From Massilia niastensis DSM 21313 (GTDB lineage Bacteria > Pseudomonadota > Gammaproteobacteria > Burkholderiales > Burkholderiaceae_D), in assembly GCF_000382345.1 (NCBI RefSeq), contig NZ_KB908080.1:100920-164919 (forward strand): a stretch of DNA of 64,000 bases, in the 5' to 3' direction. Positions 1 through 9,400 of this stretch are shown here, piece after piece. The number at the start of each line of letters is the position of its first letter. The stretch's first letter is position 1. The notes under the pieces were generated by a model. The model searched no databases. It was not told the origin of the DNA and saw only the letters and a list, made by a program, of their open reading frames with translations. Position numbers and translations under genes: made by a program.

Positions 1-785
1 AGCAGGCGGTCGTATTCCGACTTGGCGACCTTGTAGCATTCACCGGCATACTCTTCCAGGCCAGCGCGGTCGAGGACAGTGATATTCCCGCGGCGGTACT
101 GGATCAGGCCTTCGTCCTGCAGCTTGCCGGCGGCGGCCGTGATGCTTTCGCGGCGCACACCCAGCATGATCGAGATCAGTTCCTGGGTCACTTTCAGTTC
201 ATTGCTCGGCGAGCGGTCGAGGCGGTCGAGCAGCCAGCGGCACAGCTTCTGTTCGATCGAGCTGTGGCGGCCGCCGACGGCGTTCTGGGCCATCTGGGCG
301 AACAGGGCATTGGTGTAGCGCATGAGCAGCTGGGGCAGGGCGCCGCCGCGGTTGAAGGCATCGCGCAGGTATTGCGTCTTCAGGCGGTAGCCATAGCCGG
401 CGCTCTGGACCACGGCGCTGCACATCGCACGTTCGCCCATGAACAGCGACACGCCGACCACGCCTTCATGGCCCACCACGGCGATCTCGGTGGTGGCGCC
501 GTCTTCCATCACATACAGCAGCGACACGATTGCCGTGGTCGGAAAATACACGTATTCCAGTTTGCTGCCATACTCGAACAACTCCTTCCCGAAAGGCAGC
601 GGGACCAGTTCCAGGTGCTCGAACAGGGTTTCCAGGTCTTGACGGGGGAGGGCGGCCAGCAGTTCGTTCTGCTGGGTGCCGCTGTAGCTGACAACGGGGC
701 GGGACGCAGATTTCATATCCTCACTCGTGGCTGGGATCTGGTTCTTCGCTTTTTGCGTGGCACCACCAAGTTGAGTGTTGTTCAT
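1..785 (-). CDS. Crp/Fnr family transcriptional regulator (3' end outside window)
   Basis: Cyclic-nucleotide-binding-type sensor domain followed by a winged helix DNA-binding domain; the last residues lie beyond base 1. Reading the minus strand from the ATG at 785 gives MNNTQLGGATQK, then a cNMP-fold region (FGKELFEYGSKLEYVYFP, roughly residues 65-85) and a Crp-type HTH near residues 200-245 (LGVRRESITAAAGKLQ). A strong ribosome site (AGAGGA) lies 8 bases before ATG 785; an in-frame internal ATG exists at 716. The sensor half has no obvious cAMP-contact signature or Fe-S cysteine cluster, so the ligand is unknown. It is transcribed away from the response-regulator gene to its right. The family usually acts as a global redox, starvation or biofilm regulator; the target here cannot be told. 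Confidence 0.85.
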   Translation of the reverse strand, partial: MNNTQLGGATQKAKNQIPATSEDMKSASRPVVSYSGTQQNELLAALPRQDLETLFEHLELVPLPFGKELFEYGSKLEYVYFPTTAIVSLLYVMEDGATTEIAVVGHEGVVGVSLFMGERAMCSAVVQSAGYGYRLKTQYLRDAFNRGGALPQLLMRYTNALFAQMAQNAVGGRHSSIEQKLCRWLLDRLDRSPSNELKVTQELISIMLGVRRESITAAAGKLQDEGLIQYRRGNITVLDRAGLEEYAGECYKVAKSEYDRL

Positions 786-1041
786 TTTCTGTCCTCTTAT
801 CTAACGTACTTCCGGGGGGCGATGATTCGAGGCTCTTATTTCGTTGCCTCATCGCGATGTGTGTACATTAAAGCTATAGTCCGGTGCCGAACATAAGATT
901 AGCAGTCGCACCAGTGTAGGCTGTATGCATCGTCTTTTGTAATCCCAGTCCTACTGGACAGGATGCCCCTGTGCATGCCTTTTCTTTTGTTCGAGCAACT
1001 GAAATGCCGCATAATGGGCCTTTGCGTGCATACAGGATGAC

Positions 1042-1713
1042 ATGGCCCTGCAGGTTCTACTGGTTGAAGACGACACCGTCCTTGCCGACGGCTTGATGCG
1101 CGCCCTGCAGGCGCAGGGCATGGCGGTCACCCTGGCGGGCGACGGCCTGGCGGCCGATGGGCTGCTGCAGGGCGCCAGCCCGGACGTCGCGGTGCTCGAC
1201 ATCGGCCTGCCGGGCATCGACGGCTTCGAGGTCGTGCGCCGCCTGCGCGCACGCGGCGGCGCCACTCCCGTCCTGCTCCTGACCGCGCGCGACGCGGTCG
1301 AGGACCGCGTGCGCGGCCTGGAAACCGGCGCCGACGACTACCTCGTCAAACCCTTCGCCACCGCCGAGCTGATCGCGCGCATCCGCGCGCTGGCGCGGCG
1401 CAACGCGCCCAGGCCGGCCGTGCTCGGGCTGGGCCGGCTTTCCCTCGACAATACGACCCGGCGCGCGCGCGTCGGCGAGCGCAGCCTGGAGCTGTCGGTG
1501 CGCGAATGGGGCGTGCTCGAATACCTGCTGCAGCACGCCGGGCGGGTGGTATCGAAGCAGCAGATCATCGACGCCATCCTCCCCTGGGGCGAGGACCTGA
1601 CCCAGAACGCGGTCGAAGTCTACGTCTCGCGCCTGCGCCTCAAGCTCGACGGCGCCGGCGTGGCGATCCGCACCATCCGGGGCTTCGGCTACCTGCTCGA
1701 AGCGGGCGCATGA
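1042..1713 (+). CDS. OmpR/TctD-family response regulator
   Basis: A 223-residue two-domain response regulator. The receiver domain (residues 1-115) has the acidic pair D10/D11, phospho-acceptor D53 in VLDIGLPG and conserved K103 in DDYLVKPF. The C-terminal winged helix (about 125-220) ends with the family's typical VYVSRLRLKL and IRTIRGFGY segments. The start ATG at 1042 follows an AGGAT ribosome site. Its stop overlaps the start of the downstream sensor kinase (ATGA), so the two are translationally coupled. The kinase partner has a TctE-like layout, suggesting the TctD/QseB branch. The neighbouring minor-pilin operon carries a repeat array typical of sites for this family; that link is inferred. 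Confidence 0.93.
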   Translation: MALQVLLVEDDTVLADGLMRALQAQGMAVTLAGDGLAADGLLQGASPDVAVLDIGLPGIDGFEVVRRLRARGGATPVLLLTARDAVEDRVRGLETGADDYLVKPFATAELIARIRALARRNAPRPAVLGLGRLSLDNTTRRARVGERSLELSVREWGVLEYLLQHAGRVVSKQQIIDAILPWGEDLTQNAVEVYVSRLRLKLDGAGVAIRTIRGFGYLLEAGA

Positions 1714-3020
1714 CGAGCATCCGCCTGCGGCTGCTCAAGTGGCTGCTGGGCCCCATCCTGCTGGTCAACCTGGTGCTGGCGGGCCTGGTCTACCTGCTGG
1801 CCTGGACCCCGGCCCAGGTCGCGTTCGACCAGGGCCTGCTCGACACCGCCGGCGAACTCGCGGCGCGCCTGGCCGACGGCGACACGGCCGGCCTGCCGCC
1901 GCGTCCACCGGGGCGCGACCGCCTGTGGTTCGTGGTGCGCGACGCCCACGGCGACCACCTGGCCGGCAGTGCCGGATTTCCCCTGCTGCGCCCCGGCGTC
2001 TCCGCCTACGACGCCAGCATCGCCGGCGAACCGGTGCGGGTGGCCGCGCTGGCGGTGGCGACGGGCGAGAGCGAGCGCCTGGTCGGCGTGGCGCGCACCC
2101 TGCGCCAGCGGACCGAAGTGCGCTCGGCCATCCTGCGTTCCCTGGGCTCCCTGGTCACGCTCGCCACCCTGACTCTTGTAGGAATCGTCTGGCTATCCGT
2201 CAGCAACGGACTGAGGCCGCTGGCGCGCATCCGCGCCGACATCAAGGGACGCGGCGCCGGCGACCTGGCGCCGATTCCGACCGAACAGGTCCCTTACGAA
2301 ATCGCCCCGGTCGTGACCGGTTTCAACGAACTGCTCGACAAGGCCGAAGCCGGCGCACGCGCCCAGCGCGACTTCCTGGCCGACATGGCGCACCAGCTGC
2401 GCACGCCGCTGGCCGGCATGCAGCTCCAGCTCGAATGGATGGGCGCGCGCCATGCGGCCGATGCCGACACCCGGCGCTCGCTCGGCCTGATGCGGCTGGC
2501 CAACGAACGCATGATCCGCCAGGTCAACCAGCTGCTGGCGCTGGCGCGCGCGCGCCAGGGGCAGCCGGGCATGGCGGCGGAACGGGTCGACCTGGCCGCC
2601 CTGGTGCAGGAATCGGTGCAATACCTGGTCGAGGAAGCGGCGCGCCGGCGCATCGACCTCGGCTTCGAGCTGGCCAGCGCCCGGGTGCGCGGCGACCCCT
2701 TCCAGCTGCGCGACCTGCTGGACAACCTGGTCGACAACGCGCTGCGCTACACCCCGGGCGGCGGCAGCGTCACCGTGATCGTGCGCAAGGAGGGGCCGGG
2801 TGCGCTGTTCGCGGTCGAGGATACCGGGCCGGGCATCCCGCCGGCCAAGCGCGCGCTGGTGTTCGAGCGCTTCGTGCGCCTGGACGACAAGGTGGCCGGC
2901 AGCGGCCTGGGCCTGGCGATCGTGCGCGACATCGCGGCCGCCCACGGCGCCCGGGTCGAGCTCGGGGACCGCCCGGGCGGCGGTTCGGTGTTCGCGGTGC
3001 GCTTTCCCTTGTCATCCTGA
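1710..3020 (+). CDS. TctE-like membrane sensor histidine kinase
   Basis: A 436-residue histidine kinase, partner of the preceding regulator (4-bp overlap). A first membrane helix (about 12-33) and a second (about 148-168) flank a periplasmic sensor of roughly 110 residues in the short 2CSK_N/TctE style. A HAMP-like linker (LRPLARIRADI) follows, then the dimerisation domain with phospho-accepting H228 in DMAHQLRTPLAG. The ATPase domain shows the N box (LVDNALRYTPGG), G1 (DTGPGIPPAK) and G2 (GSGLGLAIVRDIA). The open frame extends upstream, but ATG 1710 is preferred because it starts directly before the membrane helix and overlaps the regulator's stop. The ligand is unknown; family relatives sense carboxylates, metals or catecholamine-like signals. 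Confidence 0.92.
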   Translation: MTSIRLRLLKWLLGPILLVNLVLAGLVYLLAWTPAQVAFDQGLLDTAGELAARLADGDTAGLPPRPPGRDRLWFVVRDAHGDHLAGSAGFPLLRPGVSAYDASIAGEPVRVAALAVATGESERLVGVARTLRQRTEVRSAILRSLGSLVTLATLTLVGIVWLSVSNGLRPLARIRADIKGRGAGDLAPIPTEQVPYEIAPVVTGFNELLDKAEAGARAQRDFLADMAHQLRTPLAGMQLQLEWMGARHAADADTRRSLGLMRLANERMIRQVNQLLALARARQGQPGMAAERVDLAALVQESVQYLVEEAARRRIDLGFELASARVRGDPFQLRDLLDNLVDNALRYTPGGGSVTVIVRKEGPGALFAVEDTGPGIPPAKRALVFERFVRLDDKVAGSGLGLAIVRDIAAAHGARVELGDRPGGGSVFAVRFPLSS

Positions 3021-3037
3021 CGAGGCATTCGCGCCAC

Positions 3038-3092
3038 TGTCAGGGATTTGTCAGGATTTCCTCAGGGAAATGACAGGTTCATGAGATATTAT
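3038..3092 (+). promoter_or_regulatory. Four 11-bp-spaced heptamers and -10 box before pilE
   Basis: Heptamers TGTCAGG (3038), TGTCAGG (3049), CCTCAGG (3060) and TGACAGG (3071) begin exactly 11 bp apart, one helical turn. A -10-like TATTAT lies at 3087-3092, so the last repeats cover the expected -35 position. This is the usual geometry for OmpR-family response regulators acting as activators. The adjacent upstream two-component pair is the obvious candidate binder (inference). Confidence 0.55.
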
Positions 3093-3141
3093 TCCTGGTG
3101 GAAACATATGTTGGCGGCATTCCGCCCCCAGGGAGAACTCC

Positions 3142-3573
3142 ATGCAACAGCGTCAGTCCGGCTTCAGCCTCATCGAGATCATGATCGGCGTGGTCATCAT
3201 CGGCATCCTGACGGCGGTGGCCTTGCCGTCCTACACCAACTACGTGATGCGCGCCCGCCTGGCCGAGGCGCACAGCGCGCTGGCCGCGGTCCAGCCGCGC
3301 CTGGAGCAGTTCTGGTCGAACAACCGCAGCTTCGCGGATTTCGACGCCGAAGGCGTGAACCAGATGCCGGCGGATACGGAGAATTTCGCCTACACGCTGG
3401 AAGACGCCAGCGCCTCCGGCTACACCGTGATCGCCACCGGGCGCGCGGCGGCGGCCGATTTCGTCTACACGATCGACCAGGCCGGCAACCGCGCCACCAC
3501 CAAGGTGCCGGAAGGCTGGGCCAAGAATGACAACTGCTGGGTCGACCGCAAGGGGGGCCTGTGCACCGAGTAA
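3142..3573 (+). CDS. pilE: Type IV pilin-like protein PilE
   Basis: A 143-residue type IVa pilin or minor pilin. It has a six-residue positively charged leader and a prepilin peptidase site after G7 (QSG/FSLIE), with Glu at mature position 5. The hydrophobic N-terminal helix (about residues 8-30) serves for inner-membrane storage and fibre packing. Four cysteines are few, but C133/C141 near the C terminus (DNCW...GLC) could form the D-loop disulfide. The ribosome site GGAGA precedes ATG 3142. It is the first gene of a tight operon with fimT-like, pilV, pilW, pilX and pilY1. In Pseudomonas and Neisseria these minor pilins prime pilus assembly and present PilY1 at the tip. Naming as pilE rather than a generic minor pilin follows operon order. 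Confidence 0.88.
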   Translation: MQQRQSGFSLIEIMIGVVIIGILTAVALPSYTNYVMRARLAEAHSALAAVQPRLEQFWSNNRSFADFDAEGVNQMPADTENFAYTLEDASASGYTVIATGRAAAADFVYTIDQAGNRATTKVPEGWAKNDNCWVDRKGGLCTE

Positions 3574-4202
3574 GCACACCGGGCATGCGGGCCGCGGGCG
3601 GTTTCACGGTCGTCGAGGCGATGATCGCGCTGGTGGTGCTGGCGATCCTGCTGGCGGTCGGCGTCCCCAACCTCACGGGCTGGCTGTCGGCGACCAAGGC
3701 CGCCGGCGCCACCCAGTTCTATACCGAGGCGTATGCGGTGGCGCGCGCCCAGGCGCTGTCGCACAATAGCCTGAGCCGCGTGGTCTTCACGCGCAACGCG
3801 GGGAACGGCCAGCTCGACTGGCAGGTCGACATCTGCTTCGAGGAAGCCGGCCTGCCGTGCGATCCCGGCAGCGCACGCTGGTCGACCGTCGACGAGATCG
3901 CCGAGGACGATCCCGAAGGGGAGACCGGTTTCCGCTCGGTGCGGCGCAGCGCCGCCGCGCTGCCCGGCACCGGCGTGCTGACCGTGACCCCGGCCGTGAA
4001 CGGCGCCAGCTCCGTGTATTTCACTGCGCTCGGCTGGGTCGACAGCGCCCGCGCGCTGCCGCTCACCCGGCTCGACCTCGAACCGGCCGACGGCCACGAT
4101 GCCGGCTTCCAGGCCTCCAGCATCGTGCTGACCCTGGCGGGCGTGGCGAGCAGGTGCAAGCCGGACGCCGAGGCCGGCGACTCGCGCAGGTGCCCCCAAT
4201 GA
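3561..4202 (+). CDS. fimT: GspH/FimT-family minor pilin
   Basis: A minor pilin with type III signal motif GG/FTVVEAMIALVVLAILLAVG, Glu at mature position 5, followed by a GspH-like beta-rich region. It occupies the FimU/FimT place in the pilus tip-priming complex. With GTG 3561 it is 213 residues and overlaps pilE by 13 bp; an ATG at 3585 would give a six-residue leader, more typical of prepilins, and may be the real start. The C-terminal region contains a cysteine pair (CFEEAGLPC) that could be disulfide-linked. It overlaps pilV by 4 bp (ATGA). fimT and fimU cannot be separated from sequence alone. Confidence 0.85.
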   Translation: MHRVSTPGMRAAGGFTVVEAMIALVVLAILLAVGVPNLTGWLSATKAAGATQFYTEAYAVARAQALSHNSLSRVVFTRNAGNGQLDWQVDICFEEAGLPCDPGSARWSTVDEIAEDDPEGETGFRSVRRSAAALPGTGVLTVTPAVNGASSVYFTALGWVDSARALPLTRLDLEPADGHDAGFQASSIVLTLAGVASRCKPDAEAGDSRRCPQ

Positions 4203-4633
4203 GGCGCCGTCCCATGACCATCCGGCGCCAGGGCGGCATCGCGCTGCTCGAAGCCCTGCTGGCGGCCGTGATCCTGGCGATCGGCCTGCTCGGCACCATC
4301 GGCCTGCAGGCCCGTTCCTACTCGGCGCTGTCGGAAGCCGGCATGCGGGCCGAGGCGACCATCGCGGTCAACCAGCTGCTCGGCATGATGAACACCGACC
4401 TGGCCAACCTGGACGACTACGCCGTCGCCAAGGGCGCCCAGCCGGACGAGAAGCTGGCCACCTGGCTCGAGGACACGCGCGCGCGCATCCCGGGCGCCGA
4501 GGTCACCGTCACGCTCGCCCGGGCGGGCGGCACCACCCGCACCGCCGTGACCATCGCGATCGGCTGGCAGCGCAGCGCCGCGAGCCAGCGCAACACCCAT
4601 CGCGTGACGGCCTACCTGGCGGAGTCGACATGA
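4199..4633 (+). CDS. pilV: Type IV pilus minor pilin PilV
   Basis: A 144-residue minor pilin. The leader ends in RRQGG, followed by the processed helix IALLEALLAAVILAIGLLG with Glu at mature position 5, as in the PilV/GspI group. The soluble part is short (about 110 residues). The start is taken at ATG 4199, which overlaps the preceding stop; an alternative ATG at 4214 (MTIRRQGG) would give a shorter leader. The downstream overlap with pilW is ATGA at 4630. It is expected to sit in the priming complex between FimT/U and PilW/PilX. Confidence 0.85.
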   Translation: MRRRPMTIRRQGGIALLEALLAAVILAIGLLGTIGLQARSYSALSEAGMRAEATIAVNQLLGMMNTDLANLDDYAVAKGAQPDEKLATWLEDTRARIPGAEVTVTLARAGGTTRTAVTIAIGWQRSAASQRNTHRVTAYLAEST

Positions 4634-5820
4634 AGCGTGGTCCCATCCTGAATTCCCGCGCCGCCGGTTTCTCGCTGGTCGAGCTGATGGTCAGCGTCGT
4701 CATCGGCCTGCTGGCGGTGCTGTTCGCCACCCGCATCATGACCGGTTCCGAGCAGACCAAGGACGCGGCCCTGGGCAGCTCCGACTCGATGCAGAACGGG
4801 ATGCTGGCGATGTTCTCGATCAGCGCCGACGCCGAGCAGGCCGGCTATGGCCTGAACGACCCCCTGATCAACGGCTGCGACACCCGGATGACCGATGCCA
4901 ACGGCTACCAGCTGGCCCCGGCGCAGCGCGGCGGCGTCGCGGTGCGTCCGCTGGCGCCGGCCGTCATCGAGCCGGGCGGCGCCGGGTCCGACCGCGTGAC
5001 CCTGTATGCCGGCAGCGCGTCCAGCGGCACCGCCACCCTGCGCCTGACCGCCGACTACATCGGCGGCACCCGCATCGACGTCGACCGCGTGCCGTTCGGC
5101 TTCCGGCGCGGCGACGTCATCGCCGTGGTGCCGGAAAAGACCACCGGGGCCGGCTGCGCGCTGGCCCAGATCTCGAACACGCCGGAAGACCTGCCCGGTC
5201 CGCCGGCGCTGCAGTACCTGATGATCGGCGGCGCCGGCCTGCGCTACAACAGCGGCTCGCTCGGCGCCGCGTTCACCGGCGGCGCCGCGCGCCTGTTCAA
5301 CCTGGGCCCCGAGGCCGGCCTGGCCTTCCATACCTGGTCGGTCGAGGACGGCTACCTGCGCCTGCGCGCCACCAACATGGCCGGCGCCGGCGCGGCTTCG
5401 CAGGCGGTGGCGGACAACATCGTGTCGCTGAAGGCCCAGTACGGCTTCGACACGCGCGCCGAGGCGGACTTCGTGCCGGAAGAGGGCGTGCAGGTGGGGC
5501 GCTGGTCGTCCGACATGCTCGACGCCGACGGCGATGGCGTGTCCGGCGGCGCGGGCGACTACCAGCGCATCGCGGCCCTGCGCATCGCCGTGGTGGCGCG
5601 CGCCAGGAATCCCGAGCGTCCCGACGCCAAGGGAGCCTGCAGCGCGACGCTCGAGCAGCCGACGGTGTTCGCCAGCGAACAGCCGCAGGGCGTGGCGGCG
5701 GCGCCGGTGGAGGTCGAGGTCGAGGTGGAGGACGATCCAATCGCCTGGAGCTGCTACCGCTACCGCGTTTTCGAAACCATCGTCCCGCTGCGTAACGCGG
5801 GCTGGAGGCCGTCCGCATGA
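4630..5820 (+). CDS. pilW: Type IV pilus minor pilin PilW
   Basis: A 396-residue large minor pilin (GspJ-type). Leader MKRGPILNSRAAG, then FSLVELMVSVVIGLLAVLF with Glu at mature position 5. The large beta-rich ectodomain contains a glycine-rich middle and an acidic stretch near residue 365 (VEVEVEVEDD), possibly metal-binding or simply low complexity. Several cysteines (in NGCDTRM, GAGCAL, GACSA, WSCYR) could form disulfides. It is coupled by 4-bp overlaps to pilV and pilX. Known role: with PilX and PilV it carries PilY1 to the pilus tip. Confidence 0.9.
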   Translation: MKRGPILNSRAAGFSLVELMVSVVIGLLAVLFATRIMTGSEQTKDAALGSSDSMQNGMLAMFSISADAEQAGYGLNDPLINGCDTRMTDANGYQLAPAQRGGVAVRPLAPAVIEPGGAGSDRVTLYAGSASSGTATLRLTADYIGGTRIDVDRVPFGFRRGDVIAVVPEKTTGAGCALAQISNTPEDLPGPPALQYLMIGGAGLRYNSGSLGAAFTGGAARLFNLGPEAGLAFHTWSVEDGYLRLRATNMAGAGAASQAVADNIVSLKAQYGFDTRAEADFVPEEGVQVGRWSSDMLDADGDGVSGGAGDYQRIAALRIAVVARARNPERPDAKGACSATLEQPTVFASEQPQGVAAAPVEVEVEVEDDPIAWSCYRYRVFETIVPLRNAGWRPSA

Positions 5821-6416
5821 TCCGACCATCCCTGCGCCGCCAGCGCGGCATCGCGCTGCCCGTCATGCTCATCATGATGCTGGTGATGCTGGTGACCAGC
5901 ATCTACCTGCTCAAGTCGAGCAATTCGACCACCCTGTCCGCATCCAACCTGGCCTATGACGCCTCGCTCAGCCGCGCGGTCGACCTCGGCCTGCATACCG
6001 GCTTCCAGTGGCTGAGCGAGACCGCGACGACCAACCGCAGCCTGCTCAACACGGCGCAGCAGGACGCGGGCTACAACGCGGTGATGGTCCCGCAATACAC
6101 CCCGCGCGACGGGGACTTCTGGACCAACTCGCGCACCATCGCCGACCCTTCCGATCCCGCCGGGCGCCAGATCGAGTACGTGATCCACCGCCTGTGCCGG
6201 GCCGAACTGGCCTACGACGACAAGAAGAACGCCTGCGTCCAGACCGCCGCGAACACGGCGAAGCTGGGCACCACCATCGGCATCGGCGAGAGCCTGGCCT
6301 CGGATGCGCCGGCCTTTGCCGGCACCCCGCAGGTGCATTACGTGATCACCGCCCGGATCGTCGGCGTCCGCGGCGGCAACGTGGTCAACCAGCTGGTCGT
6401 CCTGATCGGCGCCTGA
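5817..6416 (+). CDS. pilX: Type IV pilus minor pilin PilX
   Basis: A 199-residue GspK-like minor pilin. Its leader MIRPSLRRQRG is followed by IALPVMLIMMLVMLVTSIYL; the mature position 5 residue is valine, not glutamate, as is normal for the outermost pseudopilin at the fibre tip. Next come a helix rich in Ser and Asn (LKSSNSTTLSASNLAYD) and a short ectodomain. It overlaps pilW by 4 bp and is separated from pilY1 by 31 bp. It likely anchors PilY1 at the tip. Confidence 0.88.
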   Translation: MIRPSLRRQRGIALPVMLIMMLVMLVTSIYLLKSSNSTTLSASNLAYDASLSRAVDLGLHTGFQWLSETATTNRSLLNTAQQDAGYNAVMVPQYTPRDGDFWTNSRTIADPSDPAGRQIEYVIHRLCRAELAYDDKKNACVQTAANTAKLGTTIGIGESLASDAPAFAGTPQVHYVITARIVGVRGGNVVNQLVVLIGA

Positions 6417-6447
6417 CCCGAATGATTGATTGTTCAACGGAGAGCGC

Positions 6448-9400
6448 ATGAATCGCATCCTCATTTCCTTCGCCCTGGCGCTGGCGGCGCTTCCAGCCTG
6501 GGCCGACCCGACCAGCATTTCCCAGCTGCCGCTGCTGAACATCACCGGCAGCGGCACGGTCAAGCCCAACCTGATGCTCCTGTTCGATAACTCGGGCTCG
6601 ATGGCCAGCGCCTTCACGCCCGACTACGTCGACGACACCGGCACCTGCCGCTCGCGCGCGACCCTGGAGGGCGGCACCCGCGGCTGCCGCCCGGGCGATC
6701 CGCCCTTCAACAGCGGCGACTTCAACCGCCAGTACTACAACCCGAAGGTGCGCTACAGCCCGCCCGTGCGGGCCGACGGCAGTTCGTTCCCGAACCTGAA
6801 CCGCGGCGCGACCACCAACTGGACCTCGGTCACGACCGACGGCTTCGGCGTGAACGACAGCGACCTGCTCGGCAACGACGTCAAGAACACCAACCTGGTG
6901 ACCGGCTTCCCCGACCTGCGCTGGTGCGACGGCAACGGCGCGTGCGGCTACAACACCACCGGCTACGTCTACCCGACCAACGAGCGCTACTCGCCGCAGA
7001 GCTTCACGGCCAATCCCTACTACTACAGCATCAACGTCGCCGAGTACTGCACCGACGCCAGCTTGCGCACCTGCGTCTCGACCGCGGTCAACGCGCCGGC
7101 GCCGGCCGGCTATCCGGAGCCGGCCCGGGTGCGCTGGTGCGATTCGCGCAAGCTCGACAACTGCCAGGCCAAGTACGTCGGCGACTTCAAGTATCCGCGC
7201 TACGGCGACCCGAACCGGGTCGGCGAATGGTACGGCACCATCGTGATCGGCCAGTCGAGCACCTCGAATGCGACGACGATCAACAGCGTGAAGGCGGTCG
7301 GCACCGCGGGCACGTTTACCATCACCAACGGCGCGGTGCAGGCGGCCAGCGGCACCAATACCGCGACCAGGCAGGCCGCGCTGGCCAATGCGCTGGCGGC
7401 ATCGATCATCGCCAGGACCGGCCTGGCCCGGCCGTTCACCGCCTGCGTGCGCACCCCGACCTTGTCCAGCGTGCCGGCCTGCTCGAGCTTCGGCATCACC
7501 CTGAGCGCGACCAACGTGGTCGCCGTGGTCCCGATCAGCTGCGAGGCGCCTACCTCGACCAAGACGAATGCCACCTGCGTGCCGGTGAAGGATGGCGCGC
7601 GCGCCGGCGACGACCTGGTGGTGACCTCGGGTTCCACCACGACCGCGCTGCTGACCATCGAGGGCAGCACCAACAGCAGCAAGACCCAGGAACTGGGCGG
7701 CATAACGCTCGGCACGACCCAGCTGTTCTCGAGCAAGCTGGCGCTGGCGCGCGGCGTGACCGCCAGCAAGGTGGCGATCGCGATCCGCGACAAGATCGGC
7801 ACCAAGGAAACCATCACCGCCTACCTGGGCGGGAATGCGGTGTCGCCGATCTGCGCCGCCGCCACCAGCAACGACAGCGAACGGGCCACCGTCTGCCTGG
7901 TGAACACCAATCTCGACAGCGAAGGGCAGAACATCGCGCTCGGTTCGCTCAGCAACAACGGCAGCAAGTCGACCTACCTGGACTTCAGCGTCAGCGTCGC
8001 CGTCAGCGACGGCGTTCCCACCGCCACCACCGCCATGGGCGCCTCGGTATTCGTGCGCACCGACATCGTGCCGGCCCGCGACAGCTATCCGAAGGATCCG
8101 AGCCGCAGCGACTGCGCCGGGTCGACCTGCACCTACGACGAGGAGATGACCAACTTCGCCAACTGGCACGGCTACTACAAGACCCGCAACCAGATGATGA
8201 AGACCGCGGTGGGCCAGGCTTTCCAGCCGATCACCGACAACTACAACGTCGGCCTGGTGTCGCTGTCCACCGCCGCCGCCGAGGGCACGATGAACCGCCC
8301 GAAACCGTTCTCGGGCACCAACCGCTCGGACTGGTACACCTCGCTGTACGCGATGAACGGCAGCCAGTCGACCCCGATCCGCCAGGCCCTGCATGCGATC
8401 GGCAAGATGTACGCCAACCTGTCGCCGTACAACTACGCGAAGGGCTCGGAAGTGGTGCAGTATCCCTGCCAGCAGAACTTCACCTTCGTGACCACCGACG
8501 GCTACTGGAACGGCAATGCCGCCGCCGATGTCGTCAACAACGACAACCGCGAGAACGCCGGCCGCTTCTGCCTGCGCTCGACCGGCTGCGTCGACACCAG
8601 CACGCAGAGCGCGAACTCGCTGGCCGACGTGGCGCTGTACTGGTACAACGGCGGCGCGAGCGACAAGACCACCTCGCTGCGGCCGACGCTGGAGGACTGG
8701 ACCAAGCCCGGCGTGGTGCCCGCCGCCTCGGGCGAGAACACCCGCCTGCACATGAAGACCTACGCGCTCGGCCTGGGCGTGGACGGGGTCATGAACTACG
8801 AGGCGAACTACGACACCGCGCCCTCGCAGACCGGCGACTTCTACAAGCTGGTGACCGGCATGACCACGGGCTGCCCATGGAACAATGGCGGCGCCTATGT
8901 CTGGCCCGACCCGAAGACGGGCGACAACAGCGGTTCGGCCGCCTACCAGTCGCGCGTGGACGACCTCTGGCATGCCGCCATCAACGGCCACGGCAAGTAC
9001 TTCTCGGCCTCGGACCCGCGCCAGGTGGTGGACGGCCTGCGCTCGGCGCTGTCGAACATCGAAGTCAAGGTCGGCGCCGCGGCGGCCGCGGCGACCTCCA
9101 CGCCCAACATCTCGCAGCAGGACAACGACATCTTCTCGGCCACCTTCACCACCGTGAAGTGGTACGGCGAACTGGCCAACCGCAAGATCGACACCGTGAC
9201 CGGCGAGGTGAGCACGACCGACACCTGGAACTCGTCGCGCAAGGTGGGCGGCAAGGTGGCGGCCGGCAGCGATACCCGCGTCATCAAGATGCTCGACACC
9301 GCGACCGGCGGCCTGAAGGACTTCCTCTACGAGGACCTGAGCACCGCCGAGCGGGCGTGGTTCGACAACAAGTGCGGCGCGCTGGCCCAGTGCTCCAACC

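Noticed and set aside
3100..3141. Sigma54 promoter before pilE
   Set aside because: TTGGCGGCATTCCGCC superficially resembles a -24 element but lacks the TGGCAC-N5-TTGC spacing; the heptamer/TATTAT arrangement fits better.
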